From the NCBI RefSeq assembly GCF_014655955.1, contig NZ_BNBO01000036.1, positions 20,101-84,100 of the forward strand: DNA of 64,000 nucleotides, given 5' to 3'. How positions within the stretch are numbered: the first letter of the stretch is position 1; each line of letters starts with the position of its first letter. This DNA comes from Kitasatospora indigofera. Lineage in GTDB: Bacteria > Actinomycetota > Actinomycetes > Streptomycetales > Streptomycetaceae. The notes beneath the pieces were generated by a model, which saw only the letters and a program-made list of their open reading frames with translations, was not told the origin of the DNA and made no database searches. Made by a program: the position numbers and the translations under genes. Below, one piece after another: positions 32,845 to 44,671 of the stretch.

Positions 32845-35430
32845 TTACGGGTACGAGACCAGGTTCGACGGGACGGTTCCGGTGCCCGAGGTCGGGTTGC
32901 CGGTGTTGTTCACCACGTGGTTGAACTGGCCGTTGCCGCCGAGCGAGTTCACCAGGACGTCGTGCAGCTTGACGCCCGGCTTGTTCGGCACCTCGAACCC
33001 GTGGTCCATCACGATGGTGGGGTCGACGTTGAAGTAGCAGTAGCTGCCCAGGCCCCAGCCCTCGTGGGTGTTGACCGAGTCCTCGACCTTGTAGGCCGCG
33101 TAGCCCTTGACGGCGCCGTTCTGGATCGCCGCCTGGTTGGGGGCGTCGTAGGCCTTCTCGTTCTGGAAGAAGATGGTCTTGCCGCGGTCGCCGAACCACT
33201 GCACGTCGTACTTGTTGAAGTGCTCGACGAACAGGCCGGTGGCCAGCACGTCGTTGCCGCGGACCTGCATGCCGTAGTCGGAGCGGTTGCTCTCCCAGCC
33301 GACACCGGCGCCGTGGTCGGCGCGCCAGATCCAGGTGTGGTCGACGATCGTGTTGTTGCTGTTGATCAGCATGCCCGCGGTGGCCTTGCCGGCGGTGACG
33401 CCGCCGACCCGGACGAAGACGTCCTGGACGGTGGTCGGGTTGGCCGAGTGGTCCGCGCCGGGGCCGCCGTCGCCGACCTGCAGCAGGGCGGGCGAGTTGG
33501 CGGTGCCCGCGTCGAGCAGCAGCCCGGCGAGCTTGACGCCGTCGACGTCCGCGACCTTCACGGCGGTGACGCCGTTGTCCGGGATGACGGTGGCCATGCC
33601 GAGGCCGAGGACCACGGTGTTCGGCCGGGTGATGTTGATCGTCTGGTCGACGTGGTAGACGCCCGGCGTGAAGAGCAGGTTGAGGCCCTGCGACAGCGCC
33701 TGGTTGATGGTCGCGGCGGTGGCACCGGCCTTCACCACGTAGAACTGGCTCAGCGGGAGGGACTCGCCCTGCGGCGCGCCGGCGCCCCAGGAGACGCCGC
33801 GCGCGTTGGTGCGCTTGGCGGGGGTGAACACCTTGTACTCGTTGCCGTCCAAGTAGAGGAACGGCTTCTCACGCGAGATCGGGGTGGTGTCCAGCGTGGT
33901 GTACGGCGGGTCCGGGAAGCCCTGGGCGGGGGCGCCCTGGACACCGGAGAAGGTCTGGTTCCAGACGCCGTTGCTGAAGCCGCCGATCGAGCTGTCGCGG
34001 GTGTACCACTGCTGCTGCGAGTAGTTGCCCACCTGGCCGTCGATCTTGCTGTCGGCGATGTAGCCGCCGCTGGCCCAGCCGTAGCTCGCCGGGGCGAGGT
34101 TGAGGCCGCCCTCGACGTGCATCCGGCGGAACGGCGCGGCCTGCGAGACGGCCCAGCGGTCGGTGCCGCTGACCGGCTTGAGGTGCAGGTTCTCGGCCGA
34201 GCGCCAGAAGTTCTGGGTGGCGTTGCCGTTGAACCAGCCGGCGTCGACGGTGACGTCGCCGTTGATGGTGGTGTCGTCGGGGTTCAGGCCGAGACCGGCG
34301 ATCGAGGTGTAGAACCCGATCTGCGCGTTCAGGTTGCTGTACGTGCCCGGCTTGAACAGCAGCGCGTAGCGCTCGGAGCCGAACTGGTTGGACTCCTGCT
34401 GGGTGAAGATCTGGTCGACCGTGGCCTGGATGTTCGGCGTGGACGGGTCGAAGACCTTCACGTTGGGGCCGAGGTCGCCGCCGCCCTGGACGGGCGGGAC
34501 GGTCGAGCCGCCGCCGGTGTGCACGGCGAACTCCCAGAGGGAGTAGCCGTAGCCGGTGTGGCGGTGGGTGCCGTTGAAGCGGACGTAGCGGCCGGTGCCG
34601 CTGACGTTCAGCGTCTCGACGCCACCGGTGCCCGTGGTGGTGCTGTAGACGGTGTTCCAGGTGGTGCCGTCGGGCGAGAGCTGGATCTGGTAGCCGTCGC
34701 CGTACGCCGCCTCCCAGTTGAGGTCGACCGAGCAGACCTGCTGGCTGGAGCCGAGGTCGACCTGCAGCCACTGCGGGTCGCTCGCGGCGCTGGCCCAGCG
34801 GGTGCCGGTGTTGCCGTCGAAGGCGGCCGAGGCGGGGGTGCCGCCGTTCTCCGTGGAGGAGGAGGTGGCCGGCTTGTTCAGGGCCGCGTTGGCGGTGGAG
34901 CAGGTCGGGCCGGTGCCGCCGCCGGGGGTGCCGTAGACCTGGAACTCCCAGAGGGAGTAGCCGTAGCCGGTGTGGCGGTGGGTGCCGTTGAAGCGGACGT
35001 AGCGGCCGGTGCCGCTGACGTTCAGCGTCTCGACGCCACCGGTGCCCGTGGTGGTGGTGTAGATCGTGGTCCAGGCGGCGCCGTCGGCGGAGACCTGGAT
35101 CTGGTAGCCGTCGCCGTAGGCGGCCTCCCAGTTGAGGACGACCTTGTCGATCGAGGCGCTGACGCCGAGGTCGACCTGCAGCCACTGGGCGTCGGCCGCG
35201 GCGCTGGACCAGCGGGTGCCGGTGTTGCCGTCGACGGCGGCGGTGGCCGGGGTGCCGCCGTTCTCGGTGGAGGAGGCGGTGACCGTCTTGCCCTGGGAGA
35301 GCAGCGTGCCGGCCGCGTTGGCGGTGCCGACCGGGACGGCCATGCAGAGGCCGGCGACGACGGCGGCCGCGGTGAGGGCGGCCGGGGCGCGCCGGACTCT
35401 GGAGCCTGAGCCTGCTGAGGTGAACCTCAC
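32845..35430 (-). CDS. secreted discoidin-domain beta-helix enzyme (putative polysaccharide-degrading)
   Basis: An 861-residue secreted protein. Residues 1-39 are a signal peptide ending TANA. Two discoidin/F5-8C carbohydrate-binding domains follow (about 42-178 and 180-316). The C-terminal ~540 residues have two right-handed beta-helix halves, each opening with a pattern like LLFKPGTY or LLFTPGVYHV. Similar actinobacterial proteins are annotated as coagulation factor 5/8 domain proteins; the twin beta-helix recalls beta-1,3-glucanases of GH55, but I cannot assign a family. It presumably attacks a polysaccharide outside the cell. GTG at 35428-35430 is the start. Confidence 0.85.
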   Translation of the reverse strand: MRFTSAGSGSRVRRAPAALTAAAVVAGLCMAVPVGTANAAGTLLSQGKTVTASSTENGGTPATAAVDGNTGTRWSSAAADAQWLQVDLGVSASIDKVVLNWEAAYGDGYQIQVSADGAAWTTIYTTTTGTGGVETLNVSGTGRYVRFNGTHRHTGYGYSLWEFQVYGTPGGGTGPTCSTANAALNKPATSSSTENGGTPASAAFDGNTGTRWASAASDPQWLQVDLGSSQQVCSVDLNWEAAYGDGYQIQLSPDGTTWNTVYSTTTGTGGVETLNVSGTGRYVRFNGTHRHTGYGYSLWEFAVHTGGGSTVPPVQGGGDLGPNVKVFDPSTPNIQATVDQIFTQQESNQFGSERYALLFKPGTYSNLNAQIGFYTSIAGLGLNPDDTTINGDVTVDAGWFNGNATQNFWRSAENLHLKPVSGTDRWAVSQAAPFRRMHVEGGLNLAPASYGWASGGYIADSKIDGQVGNYSQQQWYTRDSSIGGFSNGVWNQTFSGVQGAPAQGFPDPPYTTLDTTPISREKPFLYLDGNEYKVFTPAKRTNARGVSWGAGAPQGESLPLSQFYVVKAGATAATINQALSQGLNLLFTPGVYHVDQTINITRPNTVVLGLGMATVIPDNGVTAVKVADVDGVKLAGLLLDAGTANSPALLQVGDGGPGADHSANPTTVQDVFVRVGGVTAGKATAGMLINSNNTIVDHTWIWRADHGAGVGWESNRSDYGMQVRGNDVLATGLFVEHFNKYDVQWFGDRGKTIFFQNEKAYDAPNQAAIQNGAVKGYAAYKVEDSVNTHEGWGLGSYCYFNVDPTIVMDHGFEVPNKPGVKLHDVLVNSLGGNGQFNHVVNNTGNPTSGTGTVPSNLVSYP
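34529..35056. repeat. 114-bp identical direct repeat within the discoidin domains
   Basis: Positions 34529-34642 and 34943-35056 are identical over about 114 bp, offset by 414 bp (138 codons), exactly one discoidin domain. The flanking parts of the two domains differ more. This points to a recent duplication or gene conversion. Confidence 0.85.
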
Positions 35431-35590
35431 TGGGGCATCTCCTGCTGTGGGTGGGGTGCGGGGGATGGGGACGCTGTCGCGCGAAGCCGGTGCGGGGCCG
35501 GTTGAGCGGGACGCCTGACGGGTGCCGAGGACACCTGCGGAGAGGGCGGAGACCGCCGGAGGATCAACCGGTGCCTGCGCACCGGGACTC

Positions 35591-35761
35591 GGGAGAGCGC
35601 TCCCGGATGGAGTGTTGCGGTGGCATATCCAGCGTGTCAAGACTGCGGACAGCACTTCCGGTGCGAATCAACTTGCCTGCGGAAAAAGGGTTATGACGAC
35701 GTCCGCCGGGCGACTGGGCCACGAAGCCGCAGGTCAGGAGCCCTGCTGGGAGAGCGCTCCC
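35591..35761 (-). promoter_or_regulatory. promoter region of the beta-helix enzyme with twin LacI-type operators
   Basis: Two identical 14-bp boxes, GGGAGAGCGCTCCC, lie at 35591-35604 and 35748-35761. Between them, on the minus strand, a consensus -35 TTGACA (35640-35635) is followed after 18 nt by AACACT (35616-35611). The nearer box would lie at or just after the transcription start, a road-block position, and the farther box about 110 nt upstream of the -35. No gene is in 35431-35876. Confidence 0.65.
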
Positions 35762-35876
35762 CCGCCACACCCCCGGAAGGACCCCCACGGAGCCCCCCAA
35801 GATCCCGGGGAGTCCCGGCGGGGGCCGGCCGCCCGGCCGCCGGAGCGGCCGGGCCCGCGGGGCCGTCCGGGCGCGC

Positions 35877-37133
35877 TCAGCGCAGCGCCCTGGCCTCCCG
35901 CCGTCCCGGCTCCGGCACGTCCCCGCCGGAGTCCAGGAAGCGCGCCAGCGGCAGCGTCGCGGCACCCACCGTGACGGCGTCCGGACCGAGCAGCCCCAGC
36001 TCGATCGAGGTCTGTTCGCAGGGGAAGCGCAGGGCGTACGAGCGGGCCGCGGCGCGGATCGCGGGCAGCAGGCGCGGGCCCAGCAGCAGGCCGGCCCAGC
36101 CGCCGATCACGATCCGTTCGGGGTTGAACAGGTTGATCAGGTCGGCGATGCTCGCGCCGAGGTACTCGGCGGTCTCGCAGAGCAGCGCGTCGGCCACCGG
36201 GTCGTCGGCCTCGGCGGCGGCCAGCAGGGCGGCCAGGCCGGCCTTCTCGCTGGAGTCGGAGGCCTCCCCCCAGCGCTCCACCAGCGCCTCGGCACCCACG
36301 TACGCCTCCAGGCAGCCGCGGGAGCCGCAGCGGCAGAGCCGCCCGCCGACGTGCACCTTGGTGTGGCCCCACTCCCCCGCGCTGCTGGTGGCGCCGCGGT
36401 AGGGGACGCCGTTGGCGATCACGCAGGCCCCGACGCCCGAGCCGAACAGCGCGACCACGGCGTTGCCGGCGCCGCGGCCGGCCCCGAACCACATCTCGGC
36501 CTGGCCGAGCGTCTTCGCACCGTTGTCGATGTGCAGCGGCAGGTCGGTGCCGGCCCGCAGCAGGCGGCCGAGCGGGACGGCGTCCCAGTCGATGGTCTGG
36601 CCGTGCACCACCGCGCCGATGCCGCCCGGGTCCGTGGGGTCGGCCGCCGGGTCGCCCTGTTCGACGATGCCCGGCACCCCGATCCCGACCCCGAGCACCC
36701 GGTCACGGTCGGTCCCGGTGCTGTCCAGGACTTCGGCCAGGCCGTCCAGGATCAGCTGGACCACGTGGCCGACGTCGTGCCCGTGGTCGGACAGCGGGTG
36801 GTCGCTGGCGGCCAGCTCGGTCAGGGCCAGGTCGAACAGGGCCACCCTGACCTGCGTCTCTCCGACGTCCACCCCGATCAGGAAACCCCGGTCGGCCGCC
36901 ACCTGGAGCAGGACCCGTGGTCGTCCGCCGTCGGAGTCGACCGATCCGGCCTCCTCCACCAGGCCGTCGGCGATGAGTTCGCCGACCACGTTGCTGATCG
37001 TGCCCCCGCTCAGTCCGGTGTCCCGGCCCAGCTCGTGGCGGCTGAGCCGGCCCTCGAAGTACAGGTGCCGCAGCAGCACCGATCGGTTGCCTCTTCGCAG
37101 GTCACGTACGGTCTGCTTGCTTCGCTCTACCAT
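35877..37133 (-). CDS. ROK-family transcriptional repressor
   Basis: A 418-residue ROK protein with an N-terminal winged HTH (LSRHELGRDTGLSGGTISNVVGEL), hence a NagC/Mlc/XylR-type regulator. The sugar-kinase-like domain has GVDVGETQVRVA in place of the usual DxGGTK, so ATP binding is probably lost. The zinc signature CRCGSRGCLEA is intact. It is divergent from the ABC importer-GH1 operon and probably controls it. The promoter gap between them carries a palindrome. Confidence 0.92.
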   Translation of the reverse strand: MVERSKQTVRDLRRGNRSVLLRHLYFEGRLSRHELGRDTGLSGGTISNVVGELIADGLVEEAGSVDSDGGRPRVLLQVAADRGFLIGVDVGETQVRVALFDLALTELAASDHPLSDHGHDVGHVVQLILDGLAEVLDSTGTDRDRVLGVGIGVPGIVEQGDPAADPTDPGGIGAVVHGQTIDWDAVPLGRLLRAGTDLPLHIDNGAKTLGQAEMWFGAGRGAGNAVVALFGSGVGACVIANGVPYRGATSSAGEWGHTKVHVGGRLCRCGSRGCLEAYVGAEALVERWGEASDSSEKAGLAALLAAAEADDPVADALLCETAEYLGASIADLINLFNPERIVIGGWAGLLLGPRLLPAIRAAARSYALRFPCEQTSIELGLLGPDAVTVGAATLPLARFLDSGGDVPEPGRREARALR

Positions 37134-37159
37134 TCGGACTCCCTCCTGGTCTGAATCTA

Positions 37160-37205
37160 TCGCTGCGATAAGTCTTGACGCCAGCTTTTCTCACAAGTTA
37201 AATCA
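37160..37205 (+). promoter_or_regulatory. promoter of the ABC-GH1 operon with ROK-type operator
   Basis: TTGACG (37177-37182) and TTAAAT (37200-37205) are 17 nt apart, upstream of the binding-protein gene. Immediately before the -35 is the perfect 13-bp palindrome TATCGC-T-GCGATA (37160-37172), well placed between the divergent genes to control both. Confidence 0.65.
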
Positions 37206-37279
37206 CGGCCTGAAGTAAGCCTCACGGCTGATCACTTCACCAAGGTCGCTCACCCATCCCCTGAAGGGGGAACTCCGCT

Positions 37280-38596
37280 ATGCGCACGAGCCGCGTCATC
37301 GCCGCCACAGCTCTGGTAGCCGCCCTCACCGTCACCGCAACCGCCTGCGGAGGCGGCTCCGACACCGGCAGCGGCGGGGGCAACAGCGCCCCCAAGTCGC
37401 TCACCTACTGGGCCAGCAACCAGGGCACCAGCATCGAGAACGACAAGCAGGTCCTGGAGCCCGAGCTCAGAAAGTTCGAGCAGCAGACCGGCATCAAGGT
37501 CAACCTGGAGGTCGTGCCCTGGTCCGACCTGCTCAACCGGATCCTCGCCGCCACCGCCTCCGGCCAGGGCCCCGACGTGCTGAACATCGGCAACACCTGG
37601 TCGGCCTCCCTCCAGGCCACCGGCGCGCTGCTGCCCTGGGACGAGGCGACCTTCGCCAAGATCGGCGGCAAGGACCGCTTCCTGCCGTCCACCATCGCCT
37701 CGGCCGGTGCCCCCGGCAAGGACCCGGCCGCCGTGCCGCTCTACTCGATGGCGTACGGCCTCTACTACAACAAGAAGATGTTCGCGGCCGCCGGCATCGA
37801 CAAGGCCCCGGCCACCTGGGACGAGTTCCAGGCCGACGCGCAGAAGCTCACCAAGGACGGCAAGTACGGCCTCGCGATCGAGGGCGGCAACGTCTCGGAG
37901 AACGTCCACCACGCGTTCACCTTCGGCAAGCAGAACGGCGCCGACTTCTTCGACGCCTCCGGCAAGCCGAAGTTCGACAGCCCCGAGGCCGTCAAGGCGA
38001 TCAAGCAGTACGTCGACTTCATCGCCAAGGACAAGGTCGCCGCGCCCGGCAACGCCGAGTACTCCAACAACCAGACGCTGAGCGACTTCGCCACCGGCAA
38101 GGCCGCCATGATCATGTGGCAGTCGGCGGGCGCCAACCTGAAGTCCCAGGGGATGAACCCGGAGGACTACGGCGTCGCGCCCCTCCCGATCCCGGCCGGT
38201 GCCACCGGTGACAAGGCCATCAAGTCGATGGTCGCCGGCATCAACCTCGCGGTGTTCAAGAACACCAAGAACCTCGACGGCTCGCTCCAGTTCGTGAAGT
38301 TCATGACGAGCAACGAGGAGCAGAAGACCCTCAACAGCACCTACGGCAACATCCCGCCGGTGAAGGAGGCCGGCAAGGACCCGGTCTTCGCCACCCCGGA
38401 CCTCACCACCCTGAACGACGTGCTGGCCACCAGCTCCGCGCCGCTTCCCCAGGTCGCCAACGAGAGCCAGTTCGAGACCCTGGTCGGCACCGCGGTGAAG
38501 AACCTGCTCGCCGCCGCGGCCGCGGGCAAGCCGGTCACCGAGGACAGCGTCAAGGCCGAGCTCACCAAGGCTCAGCAGCAGATGCCGGCGTCCTGA
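37280..38596 (+). CDS. sugar-binding lipoprotein of ABC importer
   Basis: A 438-residue family 1 extracellular binding protein. The lipoprotein signal ends TATAC and is followed by a Gly/Ser linker. The body shows LTYWASNQGTS, GQGPDVLNIGNTW, GLYYNKKMF and MIMWQSAGANLKSQG. The ATG at 37280 follows GAAGGGGGA. It is the first gene of a four-gene operon that ends with a beta-glucosidase, so the ligand is probably a beta-linked gluco-oligosaccharide. Confidence 0.94.
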   Translation: MRTSRVIAATALVAALTVTATACGGGSDTGSGGGNSAPKSLTYWASNQGTSIENDKQVLEPELRKFEQQTGIKVNLEVVPWSDLLNRILAATASGQGPDVLNIGNTWSASLQATGALLPWDEATFAKIGGKDRFLPSTIASAGAPGKDPAAVPLYSMAYGLYYNKKMFAAAGIDKAPATWDEFQADAQKLTKDGKYGLAIEGGNVSENVHHAFTFGKQNGADFFDASGKPKFDSPEAVKAIKQYVDFIAKDKVAAPGNAEYSNNQTLSDFATGKAAMIMWQSAGANLKSQGMNPEDYGVAPLPIPAGATGDKAIKSMVAGINLAVFKNTKNLDGSLQFVKFMTSNEEQKTLNSTYGNIPPVKEAGKDPVFATPDLTTLNDVLATSSAPLPQVANESQFETLVGTAVKNLLAAAAAGKPVTEDSVKAELTKAQQQMPAS

Positions 38597-38597
38597 C

Positions 38598-39527
38598 GTG
38601 CGACAGCGACTGCGCCGACTGCGCCACCCCCGAGGGGCTCTGCCCTACCTGCTCCTGCTCCCCGCCCTCGCGCTGGAGCTGCTGATCCACCTGGTCCCGA
38701 TGGTGGTCGGCATCGTGATGAGCTTCAAACAGCTCACCCAGTTCTTCATCCGAGACTGGTCGGCCGCACCCTGGACCGGCCTGGGGAACTACCGCATGGC
38801 GGTGGACTTCAGTGCTCCGGTCGGCCAGTCGCTGCTCAACTCGTTCTGGACAACGTGTTGTTTCACCATCCTGTCGGTCGGTCTGTCGTGGCTGCTGGGC
38901 ACGGCGGCGGCGATCTACATGCAGGACGCGTTCCGGGGACGGGGAATCCTGCGGGCCCTGTTCCTCGTCCCGTACGCCCTGCCGGTCTACGCCGCCGTGA
39001 TCACCTGGTCGTTCATGTTCCAGCGGGACACCGGCCTGATCAACCACGTGCTGGTCGACCAGCTGCACCTGATGGACGAGAAGCCGTTCTGGCTGATCGG
39101 TGACAACAGCTTCACCGCCCTGGTCGTGGTCTCGGTCTGGAAGTCCTGGCCGTTCGCGTTCCTCACGCTGATGGCCGGCCTGCAGAACATCCCCCGGGAG
39201 CTGTACGAGGCCTCCTCGATGGACGGCGCCGGCGTCTGGCAGCAGATCCGCAAGATCACCCTGCCCTCGCTGCGCCCGGTCAACCAGGTCCTGGTGCTGG
39301 TGCTGTTCCTGTGGACCTTCAACGACTTCAACACGCCGTACGTGCTGTTCGGGAAGTCCGCACCGGAGGCCGCCGACCTGATCTCCATCCACATCTACCA
39401 GTCCTCGTTCGTCACCTGGAACTTCGGTGTCGGCTCGGCGATGTCCGTGCTGCTGCTGCTCTTCCTGCTGCTGGTGACGGCCGTCTACCTCTTCCTCACC
39501 TCACGACGGAGGGACGCCGATGCCTAA
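38598..39527 (+). CDS. sugar ABC transporter permease (MalF-type)
   Basis: A 309-residue CUT1 permease with about six membrane helices. The first helix is ALPYLLLLPALALELLIHLV, and the EAA loop reads YEASSMDGAGVWQQIRKITLP. GTG at 38598 follows one base after the binding-protein stop, and the 3' end overlaps the next gene by 8 nt. No ATPase gene is present; a shared MsiK-type ATPase is likely. Confidence 0.94.
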   Translation: MRQRLRRLRHPRGALPYLLLLPALALELLIHLVPMVVGIVMSFKQLTQFFIRDWSAAPWTGLGNYRMAVDFSAPVGQSLLNSFWTTCCFTILSVGLSWLLGTAAAIYMQDAFRGRGILRALFLVPYALPVYAAVITWSFMFQRDTGLINHVLVDQLHLMDEKPFWLIGDNSFTALVVVSVWKSWPFAFLTLMAGLQNIPRELYEASSMDGAGVWQQIRKITLPSLRPVNQVLVLVLFLWTFNDFNTPYVLFGKSAPEAADLISIHIYQSSFVTWNFGVGSAMSVLLLLFLLLVTAVYLFLTSRRRDADA

Positions 39528-40383
39528 GGCTCCCGTCTCACCGATGGCTCCGCCGGCCTCGTTCAAGTGGTCGCGCCGGGTGTTCCTGCTGCTGCTCTCG
39601 GCCTTCGTGCTGACCCCGCTGTTCGTGATGATCAGCTCCTCGATGAAGCCGCTGCAGGACGTCCAGGGGGCGTTCTCCTGGATCCCCAGCAGCTTCACCC
39701 TGCAGCCCTACGTCGACATCTGGACCACCGTCCCGCTCGGCGACTACTTCGTGAACTCGCTGATCGTCTCGGTCAGCGCCACCGCGCTCTCGGTGGTGAT
39801 CGCGATCTTCGCGGCGTACGCGGTCAGCCGCTACCGCTTCCGCGGCCGCAAGCTGTTCACCGTCACGGTGCTCTCCACCCAGATGTTCCCCGGCATCCTG
39901 TTCCTGCTGCCGCTGTTCCTGATCTTCGTCAACATCGGCAACAGCACCGGGATCGCGCTGCTCGGCAGCCGCGGCGGGCTCATCCTCACGTACCTCACCT
40001 TCTCGCTCCCGTTCTCCATCTGGATGCTGGTCGGGTACTTCGACTCCATCCCGCGCGACCTCGACGAGGCCGCCGCGGTGGACGGCTGCGGGCCGCTGCG
40101 CACGCTGCTGAAGATCGTCGTGCCGGCCGCCGTGCCGGGCATCGTCGCCGTCTCGGTCTACGCCTTCATGACCGCCTGGGGCGAGGTGCTGTTCGCCTCC
40201 GTCATGACCAACCAGACCACCCGGACCCTCGCCGTCGGCCTCCAGGGGTACGCCACCCAGAACAACGTGTACTGGAACCAGGTGATGGCCGCCTCCCTCG
40301 TGGTGAGCATCCCCGTCGTCGCCGGCTTCCTCCTCCTGCAGCGCTACCTGGTAGCCGGCCTCACCGCCGGAGCTGTCAAGTGA
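39520..40383 (+). CDS. sugar ABC transporter permease (MalG-type)
   Basis: A 287-residue CUT1 permease. The helices begin at RRVFLLLLSAFVLTPLFVMI, and the EAA loop is DEAAAVDGCGPLRTLLKIVVP. The start ATG at 39520 overlaps the previous gene. The stop overlaps a GTG that is an alternative start of the beta-glucosidase. Confidence 0.94.
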   Translation: MPKAPVSPMAPPASFKWSRRVFLLLLSAFVLTPLFVMISSSMKPLQDVQGAFSWIPSSFTLQPYVDIWTTVPLGDYFVNSLIVSVSATALSVVIAIFAAYAVSRYRFRGRKLFTVTVLSTQMFPGILFLLPLFLIFVNIGNSTGIALLGSRGGLILTYLTFSLPFSIWMLVGYFDSIPRDLDEAAAVDGCGPLRTLLKIVVPAAVPGIVAVSVYAFMTAWGEVLFASVMTNQTTRTLAVGLQGYATQNNVYWNQVMAASLVVSIPVVAGFLLLQRYLVAGLTAGAVK

Positions 40384-40403
40384 CCATCCCCGAAAGGCAT
40401 TTC

Positions 40404-41759
<1,356 letters not shown>

Positions 41760-41794
41760 TCCCCACCGCGGCGGTCCGCCGCCGCCCGCACCGC

Positions 41795-41839
41795 ACGAGC
41801 CGGCCCCTCCCCCCGTCCTGGGTGGAGGGGCCGGCTCGT
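41795..41839 (+). terminator. terminator of the ABC-GH1 operon
   Basis: A perfect 16-bp stem (41795-41810 with 41824-41839) with a 13-nt loop lies 36 nt after the beta-glucosidase stop. Beyond it, 41850-41960 has GTACGGGGC-type near-repeats and no gene. Confidence 0.8.
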
Positions 41840-42070
41840 CGGCGTTCCCGGCGGGGCGGGGCGGTAGGGGGCGGGGCCGTACGCGGGCGCGGCCGTACGG
41901 GGCTGGGGCGTACGGGGCTGGGGGCGGGCGCGGCGGGCGGGGTCCGTCCGCGCACGGCGCCCGGATTGCATCAAACGACGAGGCCGGCGGCCCGCCGGTA
42001 CCCGCGAGCTGTAGGAAGCCCGCCTATCCGGGCGGGCGGGGAGGTGACAGCCTGGCCCTTCCGCAAACTA

Positions 42071-42159
42071 CAACATTCTGTTGAATCGGCCTTGACGGCC
42101 GCGCGGGGCTCACCGTACGTTGTTTCCGCATACCAAAACCGTTCTTCCGTATCGTGGAA
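42071..42159 (+). promoter_or_regulatory. promoter and operators of gcl
   Basis: TTGACG (42092-42097) and TACGTT (42116-42121) are 18 nt apart. Upstream lies the inverted repeat CAACA-TTC-TGTTG (42071-42083). Downstream lie TTCC-GCATACC-AAAA (from 42124) and the palindromic TTCC-N7-GGAA (42145-42159), whose shape suits an IclR-family site. Allantoin/glyoxylate genes are commonly IclR(AllR)-controlled, but no such regulator is in the window. Confidence 0.6.
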
Positions 42160-42210
42160 CTCAGGAGATGAGCCCTCCGACCCACAACGGGCCGACGCAG
42201 GAGAAACCCG

Positions 42211-43992
<1,782 letters not shown>

Positions 43993-44044
43993 CCGACGTC
44001 GCGACCGACGTCAGCACCGCCGCACCGCGGCGGAGTTGACCACC

Positions 44045-44091
44045 CGTACGGGCCCCCGGTGCTGCCGCGAGCAGTGCCGGGGGCCCGTACG
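44045..44091 (+). terminator. terminator of gcl
   Basis: A perfect 15-bp stem, CGTACGGGCCCCCGG (44045-44059) with 44077-44091, has partial pairing inside the loop. It lies 53 nt past the gcl stop. Confidence 0.8.
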
Positions 44092-44154
44092 GCTGTGCGC
44101 CCGCGTAAGGTCGTGCCGTCCGGACGGCCCCACCCGCGGAAGGCGGCACCACCC

Positions 44155-44601
44155 ATGACCCAGGACGGCGTCAGCATCGACAGGCTCTCCCCCGGGGACC
44201 GCGCGGAGTGGGAGGTCCTCTTCCGGGGGTACCTCGACTTCTACCGACGCGAGATCACACCGGAGATGTACGAGCGGGCCTGGACGGCGTTCCTGGACGA
44301 CACCGTGATGCACGCCTTCGGCGCGCGGACCGACGGCCGGCTGGTGGGCATCACGCACTTCCTGGTGCACGCCAGCACCACCGCACCGGACGTCTGTTAC
44401 CTCCAGGACCTGTTCACCGCACCGGAGGCCCGCGGCCGCGGCGTCGGGCGGGCGCTGATCGCCGCCGTCACCGACTGGGCGCGCGAGCGCGACTGCAGCC
44501 GGGTCTACTGGTCCACCCAGGAGACCAACGCGACGGCCCGGCGGCTCTACGACCAGGTGGCGGTCAACCGGGGGTTCATCCTCTACCAGATCGCCCTCTG
44601 A
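44155..44601 (+). CDS. GNAT-family N-acetyltransferase
   Basis: A 148-residue GNAT protein. Acetyl-CoA-binding motif A is LQDLFTAPEARGRGVGRALI, and the C-terminal part YWSTQETNATARRLYDQVA matches aminoglycoside- or histone-like small acetyltransferases. The ATG at 44155 removes a basic Pro-rich extension that resembles no family. The substrate is unknown. Confidence 0.92.
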   Translation: MTQDGVSIDRLSPGDRAEWEVLFRGYLDFYRREITPEMYERAWTAFLDDTVMHAFGARTDGRLVGITHFLVHASTTAPDVCYLQDLFTAPEARGRGVGRALIAAVTDWARERDCSRVYWSTQETNATARRLYDQVAVNRGFILYQIAL

Positions 44602-44616
44602 GCCCGGGCGGGCCGC

Positions 44617-44657
44617 TCCCCGTCGCGCCGGGGCATCACCCACGGGCCCGACGGGGA
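44617..44657. terminator. possible bidirectional hairpin
   Basis: TCCCCGTCG (44617-44625) pairs with 44649-44657, with a 23-nt loop, between the GNAT gene (+) and the membrane protein (-). It is modest in strength. Confidence 0.45.
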
Positions 44658-44671
44658 ACGGGACCCCGGCC

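Noticed and set aside
33009..35409. Long frames opposite the beta-helix enzyme (for example 32743-35409 on the plus strand)
   Set aside because: Val/Gly/Asp-rich antisense of a strongly coding gene; the length reflects codon bias only.
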